Of a stretch of 7,051 bases of DNA, positions 1-5,457 are shown piece by piece. The stretch comes from Methanosarcinales archaeon (GTDB taxonomy: Archaea; Halobacteriota; Methanosarcinia; Methanosarcinales; Methanogasteraceae), in assembly GCA_030672605.1 (NCBI GenBank), contig DAOVGE010000200.1, forward strand, positions 1 to 7,051, read 5' to 3'. A program made the position numbers and the translations under genes. The stretch's first letter is position 1. Each line of letters starts with the position of its first letter. Under the pieces are notes generated by a model that did no database searches, was not told the DNA's origin, and was given only the letters and a program-made list of their open reading frames with translations.

Positions 1-1203
1 AATCTCCTCTATCCGACGCACATAATCCTGTGCGGCTTTTGGAAGATCGGAAAACCCTTTTGCATCTGAGATGTCCTGGTCCCAGCCAGCCATCTCCTCA
101 TACACTGGAACACAACGCTCGAGATCGGACGAAATCTCAGGAGGATACTCAATACACTGATTGTCCAGCTCGTAACCCGTGCATATCCTGATCGGGTCAA
201 TCCCGGTCAGAACGTCCAGTTTTGTGATCACAATTTCCGAATACGCGTTGAGGTGCACGGCTTTTCGGGTGAGCGGGGCATCGACCCAGCCGCACCGCCT
301 CGGTCGTCCGGTGGTCGTTCCGAACTCGCCGCCAGCATCTCTCAAACGATCTCCGACTTCACCGTGCTCTTCGGTCGGGAGCGGTCCCTCTCCGACCCTC
401 GTGATGTACGCCTTGACGATACCTATCACGCGGTCCACCCTCATCGGTCCCACACCAAGGTATACGCATGCACCCCCTGCAATGGTGCTCGACGACGTCA
501 CGAATATCTGGGTGCCGTGGATGATATCAAGATGCGCACCCTGCGCACCCTCGGCGAGCACGCTTCTGCCGGAGTCGAGCGCATGGTTCAGTTCGTAAGA
601 GACGTCGGTCAGGTATGGTCTGAGCAGAGCGCCGTACTCGGTGTAATCGGGGATACTTGCACGCACAACGCCAGAGTCGCCTCCAAGCTCCTCAATTGCA
701 CGCTCCTTCTGAACTGCAAGCTCGTCCATTGCCGCAAGAAATGCGTCCTCGTAAGCAAGGTCCGCGAGCCGCACCTCATCTCGGGATATCTTGTCGATGT
801 ACGCAAACCCGATGCCGCGGGCGGTCGTTCCGATCTTTCGCGTCCTCTCCTGCTCACGCAGCTTGTCCAGTTCGATGTGGTATGGCATGATGATACTGGT
901 TTTTGCGTCAATTCCGAGTTTCTCCGGAGTTATCCATATACCTACGTTCTTCAGCATCTCAATCTCCTGAAGAAGAACTCCCGGATCGAGAACCACGCCG
1001 GGACCGATCAGGATGCGGGCGTCGGCGAGCACGCCTGACGGGATCAGGTGGAGTTTGTACGTATCGTCTCCGACGATTACGGTGTGTCCTGCGTTATTTC
1101 CACCCTGAAACCTGACGACGAGGTCGTAATCCTTACTCAAGATGTCAACGATCTTCCCTTTGCCTTCGTCTCCAAACTGGGCGCCTGTTATGATTGTGAA
1201 CAT
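1..1203 (-). CDS. purA: Adenylosuccinate synthase, 3'-truncated by window edge
   Basis: Catalyses GTP-dependent condensation of IMP with aspartate to adenylosuccinate, the first committed step from IMP to AMP; cytosolic. Reading the minus strand from the ATG at 1203-1201 gives 401 uninterrupted codons to the edge. Visible family motifs are the N-terminal GDEGKGK loop (residues 11-17, catalytic Asp12), NNAGHT with catalytic His40, HLIPSGVL (52-59), GTTARGIG (125-132), an EGAQG segment near 217, the substrate loop GEFGTTTGRPRRCGW near 292-308, and KLDVLTG near 326. Compared with the E. coli enzyme, about 20-30 C-terminal residues lie outside the window; this is the long form, not the roughly 340-residue form of some archaea. 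The usual GIGPAY reads GIGFAY here. The start is fixed by the family N-terminus. There is no Shine-Dalgarno, and a TATA box lies only about 28 nt upstream, so a near-leaderless mRNA is likely. Divergent from the thermosome gene. Confidence 0.97.
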   Translation of the reverse strand, partial: MFTIITGAQFGDEGKGKIVDILSKDYDLVVRFQGGNNAGHTVIVGDDTYKLHLIPSGVLADARILIGPGVVLDPGVLLQEIEMLKNVGIWITPEKLGIDAKTSIIMPYHIELDKLREQERTRKIGTTARGIGFAYIDKISRDEVRLADLAYEDAFLAAMDELAVQKERAIEELGGDSGVVRASIPDYTEYGALLRPYLTDVSYELNHALDSGRSVLAEGAQGAHLDIIHGTQIFVTSSSTIAGGACVYLGVGPMRVDRVIGIVKAYITRVGEGPLPTEEHGEVGDRLRDAGGEFGTTTGRPRRCGWVDAPLTRKAVHLNAYSEIVITKLDVLTGIDPIRICTGYELDNQCIEYPPEISSDLERCVPVYEEMAGWDQDISDAKGFSDLPKAAQDYVRRIEEI

Positions 1204-1225
1204 ACTTCTGATTCCGTGTGTGATG

Positions 1226-1237
1226 TTATAATATAAT
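1226..1237 (-). promoter_or_regulatory. TATA box of purA
   Basis: On the minus strand this reads ATTATATTATAA, the only strongly AT-rich TATA-like stretch near the gene. Its centre is about 28 nt before the purA ATG. Since archaeal transcription starts about 25 nt downstream of the TATA centre, the transcript would begin within a few nucleotides of the start codon, which agrees with the absence of a ribosome binding site. Confidence 0.6.
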
Positions 1238-1333
1238 CGATGGGATGCGGGCGGGACCGGAACGTGGGTGAAGCTAAAGCGAGGGCAGGGGCAGACCGGT
1301 AGTACTTACCCAATATTGTGTGGATACCCGCAT

Positions 1334-1440
1334 AAAACCACGAGATTACACAAGATTAACACAGAAATCTTGTGGAGATGGCAACGCCTTTGCTTCGCAG
1401 ACTGTGTAATCTCATGATTCCTACCACAAGTTATTGAGCA
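1334..1440 (-). repeat. Dispersed palindromic repeat, copy 1
   Basis: This element is the inverted counterpart of 3746-3830. Positions 1334-1379 match the reverse complement of 3785-3830 at 44 of 46 bases, including 27 consecutive identical bases. Positions 1402-1440 match the reverse complement of 3746-3784 at 34 of 39. Between the two blocks copy 1 has an extra 22 nt (1380-1401). It contains a perfect 9-bp hairpin (CACAAGATT 1349-1357 with AATCTTGTG 1366-1374) and an outer stem (1339-1352 with 1403-1416, one mismatch). On the minus strand it carries the tandem units AATCTTGTGT and AATCTCGTGG. It encodes nothing. It lies between two divergent promoters, so it is not a terminator for either neighbour. 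A miniature mobile element or REP-like repeat is possible. Confidence 0.85.
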
Positions 1441-1489
1441 TGTACGACTGGTCGGGTGTTGGACTCGTGTGAACTATAGGTGCCACGAT

Positions 1490-1499
1490 CGAAGCTTCG
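1490..1499. promoter_or_regulatory. Palindrome next to thermosome promoter, possible operator
   Basis: CGAAGCTTCG is a perfect 10-bp palindrome ending 5 nt before the TATA box, where the BRE element bound by TFB would lie. A dimeric regulator bound here could block or modulate initiation at a chaperone promoter. No match to a known heat-shock operator is claimed. Confidence 0.35.
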
Positions 1500-1504
1500 C
1501 AATC

Positions 1505-1512
1505 TTTTTATA
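1505..1512 (+). promoter_or_regulatory. TATA box of thermosome-grpE operon
   Basis: TTTTTATA, about 48 nt before the thermosome ATG. A start about 25 nt downstream (near 1534) would give a short leader of about 23 nt that includes the GGAG ribosome binding site. Confidence 0.65.
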
Positions 1513-1544
1513 GAAGTACTATCAGTTGATTCAATACCAATTGT

Positions 1545-1548
1545 GGAG
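1545..1548 (+). promoter_or_regulatory. Ribosome binding site of thermosome gene
   Basis: GGAG, 8 nt ahead of the ATG at 1557, complementary to the archaeal 16S rRNA 3' end. It supports the chosen start. Confidence 0.7.
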
Positions 1549-1556
1549 ATTCATCA

Positions 1557-3188
1557 ATGGCTGGACAGATCACTCAACCAATAATCGTAATTGATCCGAG
1601 CAAGGAGCATGTACACGGAAACGACGCCGTGCAGATGAACATCACCGCAGCGATGGCTGTTGCAAACACAGTAAAATCGACGTTCGGCCCGAGCGGCATG
1701 GACAAGATGCTTGTGGATGTTGCAGGCGATGTCACGATCACCAATGACGGGGAGACAATCCTGCGCAAGATCGCTGTGGAGCATCCGAGCGCAAAGACGA
1801 TCGTCGCTGTTGCGAGCACTCAGGAGAAGGAAGCAGGGGACGGTACCACCGCGTCCGTGATGTTCACAGGCGAACTGCTGAACAAAGCTGGCACGCTGAT
1901 GGAGCGGGGCATCCATCCCACAACGATCATCACGGGATACCGGATGGCGGAACAGAGATCACACGAAATTATGAGCGATCTCACAACCGAGATCTCGCCG
2001 GATGACTCAGATATCCTGCGTGGCATCGCAGCGACCGCGATGGTTGGAAAAGCGATCGCATGCGACGATCTGGCACCACTCTGTGTGCAGGCTGTACAAG
2101 CGATCAAAAACGGAACCGTCGATGTCTTCACCAACGTCAGGATCCAGAAGAGCGTCGGAAAGAAGATCGAGGACACCGAACTGGTCTCAGGCGTCGTAAT
2201 CGACAAGAGACGTGTGCACGATGGCATGCCAAAGCGTGTAAAGGGCGCACGCATCGCACTGCTCACATCAGGCATCGAATACCGGAAATTTGGCAAGATG
2301 CCCGGTGGAAAGAGCAAGGACAAGGTTAAGATAAAATCTGTCGATGAATTGCAAGGATTTTACGATGGAGAGGAGGCAGCCATCAAATCGGACATCGATG
2401 TGCTCGTTAACATCGGCGTGAACGCAGTCTTCTGCACCCAGAGCATAACCGAGTCTTCGCAGAGTTATCTTATTAAACGCGGCGTACTCGGGGTTGCGCG
2501 AGTCAATGAGAATGATCTGGAAGCGATCTCACGTGCAACCGGTGCAACCATCCTCTCAAACATTGTGGATGTGGAAGAGGGCGATCTTGGTTTTGCCGGA
2601 CTCGTTGAAGAGACTGGCGCCGAGGATGAGGAACTGATCTACATAACGGAATGCACGAATCCGAAAACTGTTTCTCTGGTTGTTCACGGCGGAACTGAGC
2701 ATGTGGTGGACGTGATAGAGGGTGCGCTGAACGATGCGCTGCGGGTTGTTGCGGATGTTGCCGAGGATGGTACGACCGTTGCTGGCGGCGGCGCATGCGA
2801 GATCGAACTTGCGCTTCGCCTCAGGGAGTATGCCGCAACAGTCGGCGGCAAGGAGCAGCTTGCAATCACTGCGTATGCCGATGCACTGGAGACACTCCCC
2901 TACGCACTCGCGCACAACTCAGGGCTCGATGCCACTGATATGCTGACTGCGCTCAAATCAAGTCACATCGCTGGCGGCGCAACATCCGGAATCGACGTGT
3001 ACAACGGCGAAATCGTGGATATGTATAAGCACGGGGTCGTGGAGCCGTTCCGCGTGAAGGACCAGATGCTGAAATCAGCAACCGACGCAACAACCATGAT
3101 AATCCGGGTCGATGACGTGCTCGCATCCGAGCGCAAGGAACTGACTCCGAGTCCAGGGCAGGCACCACACGATTATGACCGATTCTGA
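1557..3188 (+). CDS. Thermosome subunit (group II chaperonin), divergent
   Basis: A 543-residue ATP-dependent chaperonin subunit that would assemble into a double-ring cytosolic folding chamber. ATP-binding motifs of the equatorial domain are intact: GPSGMDKM (44-51), TNDGETIL (62-69), GDGTT (94-98), AGGGACE (409-415), and the catalytic aspartate in NDAL (Asp393, corresponding by position to Asp386 of the Methanococcus maripaludis chaperonin). Length is normal for the family. Two regions depart from typical thermosomes. The segment leading into the apical lid (about 243-260) is strongly basic, with eight Lys/Arg in 18 residues. The C-terminus ends in [13 protein letters not shown] and lacks the Gly/Met-rich tail found in many archaeal subunits. 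The family-consistent N-terminus (QPIIVIDP) and the GGAG site fix the start. The 3' end overlaps grpE by 14 nt. It is probably one of several paralogues in the genome, as in Methanosarcina; it may be a specialised rather than the main subunit. Confidence 0.96.
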   Translation: MAGQITQPIIVIDPSKEHVHGNDAVQMNITAAMAVANTVKSTFGPSGMDKMLVDVAGDVTITNDGETILRKIAVEHPSAKTIVAVASTQEKEAGDGTTASVMFTGELLNKAGTLMERGIHPTTIITGYRMAEQRSHEIMSDLTTEISPDDSDILRGIAATAMVGKAIACDDLAPLCVQAVQAIKNGTVDVFTNVRIQKSVGKKIEDTELVSGVVIDKRRVHDGMPKRVKGARIALLTSGIEYRKFGKMPGGKSKDKVKIKSVDELQGFYDGEEAAIKSDIDVLVNIGVNAVFCTQSITESSQSYLIKRGVLGVARVNENDLEAISRATGATILSNIVDVEEGDLGFAGLVEETGAEDEELIYITECTNPKTVSLVVHGGTEHVVDVIEGALNDALRVVADVAEDGTTVAGGGACEIELALRLREYAATVGGKEQLAITAYADALETLPYALAHNSGLDATDMLTALKSSHIAGGATSGIDVYNGEIVDMYKHGVVEPFRVKDQMLKSATDATTMIIRVDDVLASERKELTPSPGQAPHDYDRF

Positions 3189-3711
3189 GATTGCAGGCGA
3201 GTGCGAGGGCGCAGAACCGGATGTGGAAGACTCCGGGGAAGCCGAAGAATCACTCCATGGATTGGAAGATCAGCTCAAGGAATGCGAAGAGCGAGCAGAG
3301 TCGTACCTTGATCGGTTGCAGAGGTTGCAGGCGGATTTTGCGAATTATAAGAAGCGGAACGCAAAAGAAACGATGGAATCGATCGAATATGCAAAAGAGG
3401 ATATCATTCTCTCGCTGCTCGATGTCGTGGATAATTTTGAGCGTGCTCTTGAATCTATTCCACCGGATAGCGATGCGGATACCACCAAAAAGGGAATAGA
3501 GATGATTCTGCGGCAGTTTCGTGATGTGCTGGAGAAAGAAGGCGTATCACTGATCGATGCGGATGGTCAGACCTTCGACCCGTACCTGCATGAGACGATT
3601 GCCAGGGTGACGTGTGATGCGGAGAGCGGAACCGTTGTTGAGGTTATGCAGTGCGGTTACAAACTGAAATCGAAGGTGATCCGCCCGAGCATGGTGAAAG
3701 TGGCAGAGTAG
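3175..3711 (+). CDS. grpE: Hsp70 nucleotide exchange factor GrpE
   Basis: Dimeric co-chaperone that releases ADP from DnaK (Hsp70) to reset its substrate cycle; cytosolic. The 178 residues show the family order: an acidic, variable N-terminus (1-25), a long coiled-coil helix (about 26-75) containing RLQADFANYKKR (50-61), a four-helix-bundle segment with LLDVVDNFERAL (81-92), and a C-terminal beta domain with FDPYLHETI (134-142) and GYKLKSKVIRPSMVKV (161-176), which matches the GrpE signature. The ATG lies inside the thermosome 3' end (14-nt overlap) with no strong ribosome binding site, so translational coupling is likely. In most archaea with this system grpE is next to dnaK and dnaJ; neither follows here, and the repeat element starts 34 nt downstream. 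Confidence 0.96.
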   Translation: MTDSEIAGECEGAEPDVEDSGEAEESLHGLEDQLKECEERAESYLDRLQRLQADFANYKKRNAKETMESIEYAKEDIILSLLDVVDNFERALESIPPDSDADTTKKGIEMILRQFRDVLEKEGVSLIDADGQTFDPYLHETIARVTCDAESGTVVEVMQCGYKLKSKVIRPSMVKVAE

Positions 3712-3745
3712 CTTCTATTGACGATTCGGAGTGGGGGACACTCTT

Positions 3746-3830
3746 TGTTCGATAACTTGTGGTGGGAACCACGAGATTACACAGATCTCCACAAGATTTC
3801 TGTGTTAATCTCGTGGAATCTCGTGGTTTT
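3746..3830 (+). repeat. Dispersed palindromic repeat, copy 2
   Basis: This is the opposite-orientation copy of 1334-1440 (see there for identities), lacking its 22-nt insert. It folds well: 3769-3785 pairs with 3799-3816 over 17 bp with one bulged base and a 13-nt loop. Alternatively AACCACGAGATT (3767-3778) pairs perfectly with AATCTCGTGGTT (3817-3828). AATCTCGTGG occurs twice in tandem (3807-3816, 3817-3826). Together with copy 1 it brackets the thermosome-grpE operon as a long inverted repeat. Confidence 0.85.
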
Positions 3831-3832
3831 TT
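3769..3832 (+). terminator. Possible terminator of the thermosome-grpE operon
   Basis: The strong stem-loop of repeat copy 2 is followed by a run of six T (3827-3832), 58 nt beyond the grpE stop. Archaeal termination depends mainly on U-rich tracts, so the T run is the relevant element. The hairpin may belong to the repeat rather than having evolved as a terminator. Confidence 0.45.
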
Positions 3833-3872
3833 CACCTCATCCAAACACATTCGGAAGAGGCGGTAGCAGGAA

Positions 3873-3884
3873 TAATAATATATG
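3873..3884 (+). promoter_or_regulatory. TATA box of aminotransferase gene
   Basis: TAATAATATATG, centred about 46 nt before the ATG at 3926. It predicts a start near 3905 and a leader of about 20 nt that contains the ribosome binding site AGGTG (3914-3918), 7 nt from the ATG. Confidence 0.6.
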
Positions 3885-3925
3885 ATGCAGAGATATTTCC
3901 AGATCACGAGAGCAGGTGTAAACAG

Positions 3926-5032
3926 ATGAGATCATTCACAGACCGGGTATCAGATATCGACATCTCTGGCATACGCAAGATGTTCGAAGCGGCAGGCACA
4001 GACAGTATCAATCTCGGACTCGGTGAGCCGGACTTCCCGACGCCTGAGCATATCTGCGATGCAGCCATCGATGCGATCAGACGCGGGCATACCAGATATA
4101 CCCCGGGCGCGGGCATACCGGAGCTGAGAGATGCGCTCAGCGAGAAGTTTGTGCGTGACAACAATATCTCCGTAACTCCTGATGAGATCATCGTGACCGC
4201 CGGGGCGAGCGAGGCGCTGCACATAGTTTTGCAGGCTCTGGTTGAGCCGGGGGACGATGTCTTGATCCCCGACCCCGGTTTTGTCTCGTACAGCGCGTTA
4301 TCACGAATCGCTGGTGGCAGAGCGATCGGCGTTCCGCTCGTCGATCTTGTGATGGATCCGGATGTTGTAGCCGAGCAGGTAACGCGCAACACAAAGGTTC
4401 TCATTGTGAACTCGCCGTCCAACCCGTGCGGGTCTGTTCAGTCGAGAAAGGATATACGGGCGTTAGCCGAGCTTGCCGAGGACTACGATTTCACAATCAT
4501 CTCTGATGAGGTCTACGAGTTTTTGATCTACGAGGGTGAACACGCAAGCCCTGCGGAGTTCACAGACAATGTGGTCACTGTGAATGCGGCATCCAAGACC
4601 TACTCCATGACCGGATGGCGCCTCGGCTATCTTGCGGCGAGACCTGAATACATCGAACAGTTTCACAAGGTGCACCAGTATGTGCAGGCGTGCGCAGGAT
4701 CGGTCGCGCAATTCGCAGCGCTTGCTGCAATTACAGGCCCACAGGACTGTGTTTATGAGATGCGGGAGCACTTCAGAACCAGACGGGACATTCTGCTGAA
4801 CGGGCTTCGAGAGATGGGTGTTGAGTGCGCAACCCCGATGGGCGCGTTCTATCTCTTCCCGCGAGTCGGCAATGGTGATCAGATCGCCGCAGAACTTGCG
4901 GAGCGCGGTGTTATTGCGGTTCCGGGGGCATCGTTTGGCGCAAACAGCGCGGAACACATCCGCTTCTCGTATGCAACTGGTGATTCTGATATTGTGCGCG
5001 CTCTCGAACGGATGAGTGATGTTTTTCTGTGA
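3926..5032 (+). CDS. Fold-type I PLP-dependent aminotransferase (AspC-like)
   Basis: Cytosolic transaminase of the class I/II family, moving an amino group between an amino acid and a 2-oxo acid via pyridoxal phosphate. In 368 residues the expected elements appear in order: LGLGEPDFPTP near the N-terminus, GASEAL (93-98) for cofactor phosphate contacts, NSPSNPCG (162-169) with the conserved Asn166, SDEVYE (193-198) with Asp194 facing the pyridine nitrogen, SKTYSMTGWRLGY with the Schiff-base Lys224, and the C-terminal substrate-carboxylate Arg346 in HIRFSYA. The usual NPTG motif reads NPCG. Family and length fit archaeal aspartate aminotransferase-like enzymes, but aromatic or alanine specificity cannot be excluded from sequence. 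The AGGTG site fixes the start. It has its own promoter and is not co-transcribed by overlap with grpE. Confidence 0.93.
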   Translation: MRSFTDRVSDIDISGIRKMFEAAGTDSINLGLGEPDFPTPEHICDAAIDAIRRGHTRYTPGAGIPELRDALSEKFVRDNNISVTPDEIIVTAGASEALHIVLQALVEPGDDVLIPDPGFVSYSALSRIAGGRAIGVPLVDLVMDPDVVAEQVTRNTKVLIVNSPSNPCGSVQSRKDIRALAELAEDYDFTIISDEVYEFLIYEGEHASPAEFTDNVVTVNAASKTYSMTGWRLGYLAARPEYIEQFHKVHQYVQACAGSVAQFAALAAITGPQDCVYEMREHFRTRRDILLNGLREMGVECATPMGAFYLFPRVGNGDQIAAELAERGVIAVPGASFGANSAEHIRFSYATGDSDIVRALERMSDVFL

Positions 5033-5041
5033 ATACTGTTT

Positions 5042-5058
5042 ACACGAATTTCTGTGAT
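5042..5058. repeat. Degenerate solo unit of the dispersed repeat
   Basis: ACACGAATTTCTGTGAT begins 10 nt after the aminotransferase stop. It resembles the core of repeat copy 2 (ACAAGATTTCTGTG at 3791-3804) with one substitution and one extra A. On the minus strand it contains ATTCGTGTA, identical to the first 9-mer at 6977-6985. Short enough that chance is possible. Confidence 0.4.
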
Positions 5059-5340
5059 GAGAACGCTGTTACCATATTCCGCGGATCACAGATTGGACTA
5101 TCCGAAACCAACGCAACGCCTACTGTACCTGTTGTGCTTGCTATATCTGCTTAACATCAGGCGAACTACGTTCGCATAACGGTCACACTCGCGTGTTCAC
5201 AAGAAGATGTGAACTGCATACATGAAAACGCGTGTACGTCTCCAATAAGCGGTATGGACTGGATTCTATGCGTTAGTGTTATGCTCTAATGTACCTATCT
5301 CCAATTCGCAACGGTCATCCTCCTGATGCTACCACAATAC

Positions 5341-5348
5341 TTATATAA
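5341..5348 (+). promoter_or_regulatory. TATA box of the repeat/winged-helix gene
   Basis: TTATATAA, the best TATA match in the window. It predicts transcription from about 5370. An in-frame ATG at 5326 lies upstream of this box, so that codon would not be on the mRNA; this argues for the start at 5458 or 5485. Confidence 0.7.
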
Positions 5349-5384
5349 GATAGATCACAGATATCACGTGTATACATCACACAT

Positions 5385-5429
5385 TGATCCGTGCACTTCC
5401 TGTTTCGGATCAGCAGCCAACAGTGCTGC
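5385..5429 (+). promoter_or_regulatory. Two stem-loops in putative 5' leader
   Basis: TGATCCG (5385-5391) pairs with CGGATCA (5406-5412), and directly after it GCAGC (5413-5417) pairs with GCTGC (5425-5429). Both lie between the predicted transcription start and the ribosome binding site. They could modulate translation; no known riboswitch class is recognised. Confidence 0.35.
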
Positions 5430-5447
5430 GCACGACACCATGCATCT

Positions 5448-5453
5448 GAGGGG
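5448..5453 (+). promoter_or_regulatory. Ribosome binding site deciding start at 5458
   Basis: GAGGGG lies a few nucleotides ahead of the ATG at 5458 and fits the archaeal anti-Shine-Dalgarno better than the AAAGGGA before the alternative ATG at 5485. Confidence 0.5.
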
Positions 5454-5457
5454 ATGG

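Larger units (their letters stand above)
1204..1556. other. Divergent purA/thermosome intergenic region
   Basis: This 353-nt stretch has no credible gene. From left to right it holds the purA TATA box, a GC-richer segment (about 1241-1320) in which I see nothing definite, the dispersed repeat copy 1 (1334-1440), a short palindrome (1490-1499), the thermosome TATA box (1505-1512) and its ribosome binding site (1545-1548). The repeat sits between the two promoters and overlaps neither. Confidence 0.7.
5033..5457. other. Intergenic region with promoter and structured leader
   Basis: This 425-nt stretch has no convincing gene. It contains the solo repeat unit (5042-5058), two small perfect inverted repeats (GCGAAC/GTTCGC at 5161-5175; GTTCAC/GTGAAC at 5195-5214), a TATA box (5341-5348), and a putative leader with two consecutive stem-loops (5385-5412, 5413-5429) before a ribosome binding site. 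The remaining sequence, about 5060-5160 and 5240-5335, shows nothing I can name. Confidence 0.6.

Noticed and set aside
253..1038. 261-codon open frame on the plus strand opposite purA
   Set aside because: It is antisense to the fully motif-supported purA, and its product is Arg/His/Ser-rich with no family resemblance. It is a shadow of the GC-rich codon pattern.
1554..1916. Minus-strand open frames opposite the thermosome 5' region
   Set aside because: They are antisense shadows of an unambiguous chaperonin gene, with low-complexity Cys/His-rich products and no promoter.
1334..3830. Composite transposon or insertion sequence carrying the chaperone operon
   Set aside because: The repeats are only 85-107 nt, there is no transposase, and no target-site duplication is visible at either outer edge. 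The pair is reported only as an inverted repeat.
5326..5457. N-terminal extension of the winged-helix protein from the ATG at 5326
   Set aside because: The best TATA box in the window (5341-5348) and the two leader stem-loops lie inside this extension, it has no repeat or domain character, and a good ribosome binding site precedes 5458.
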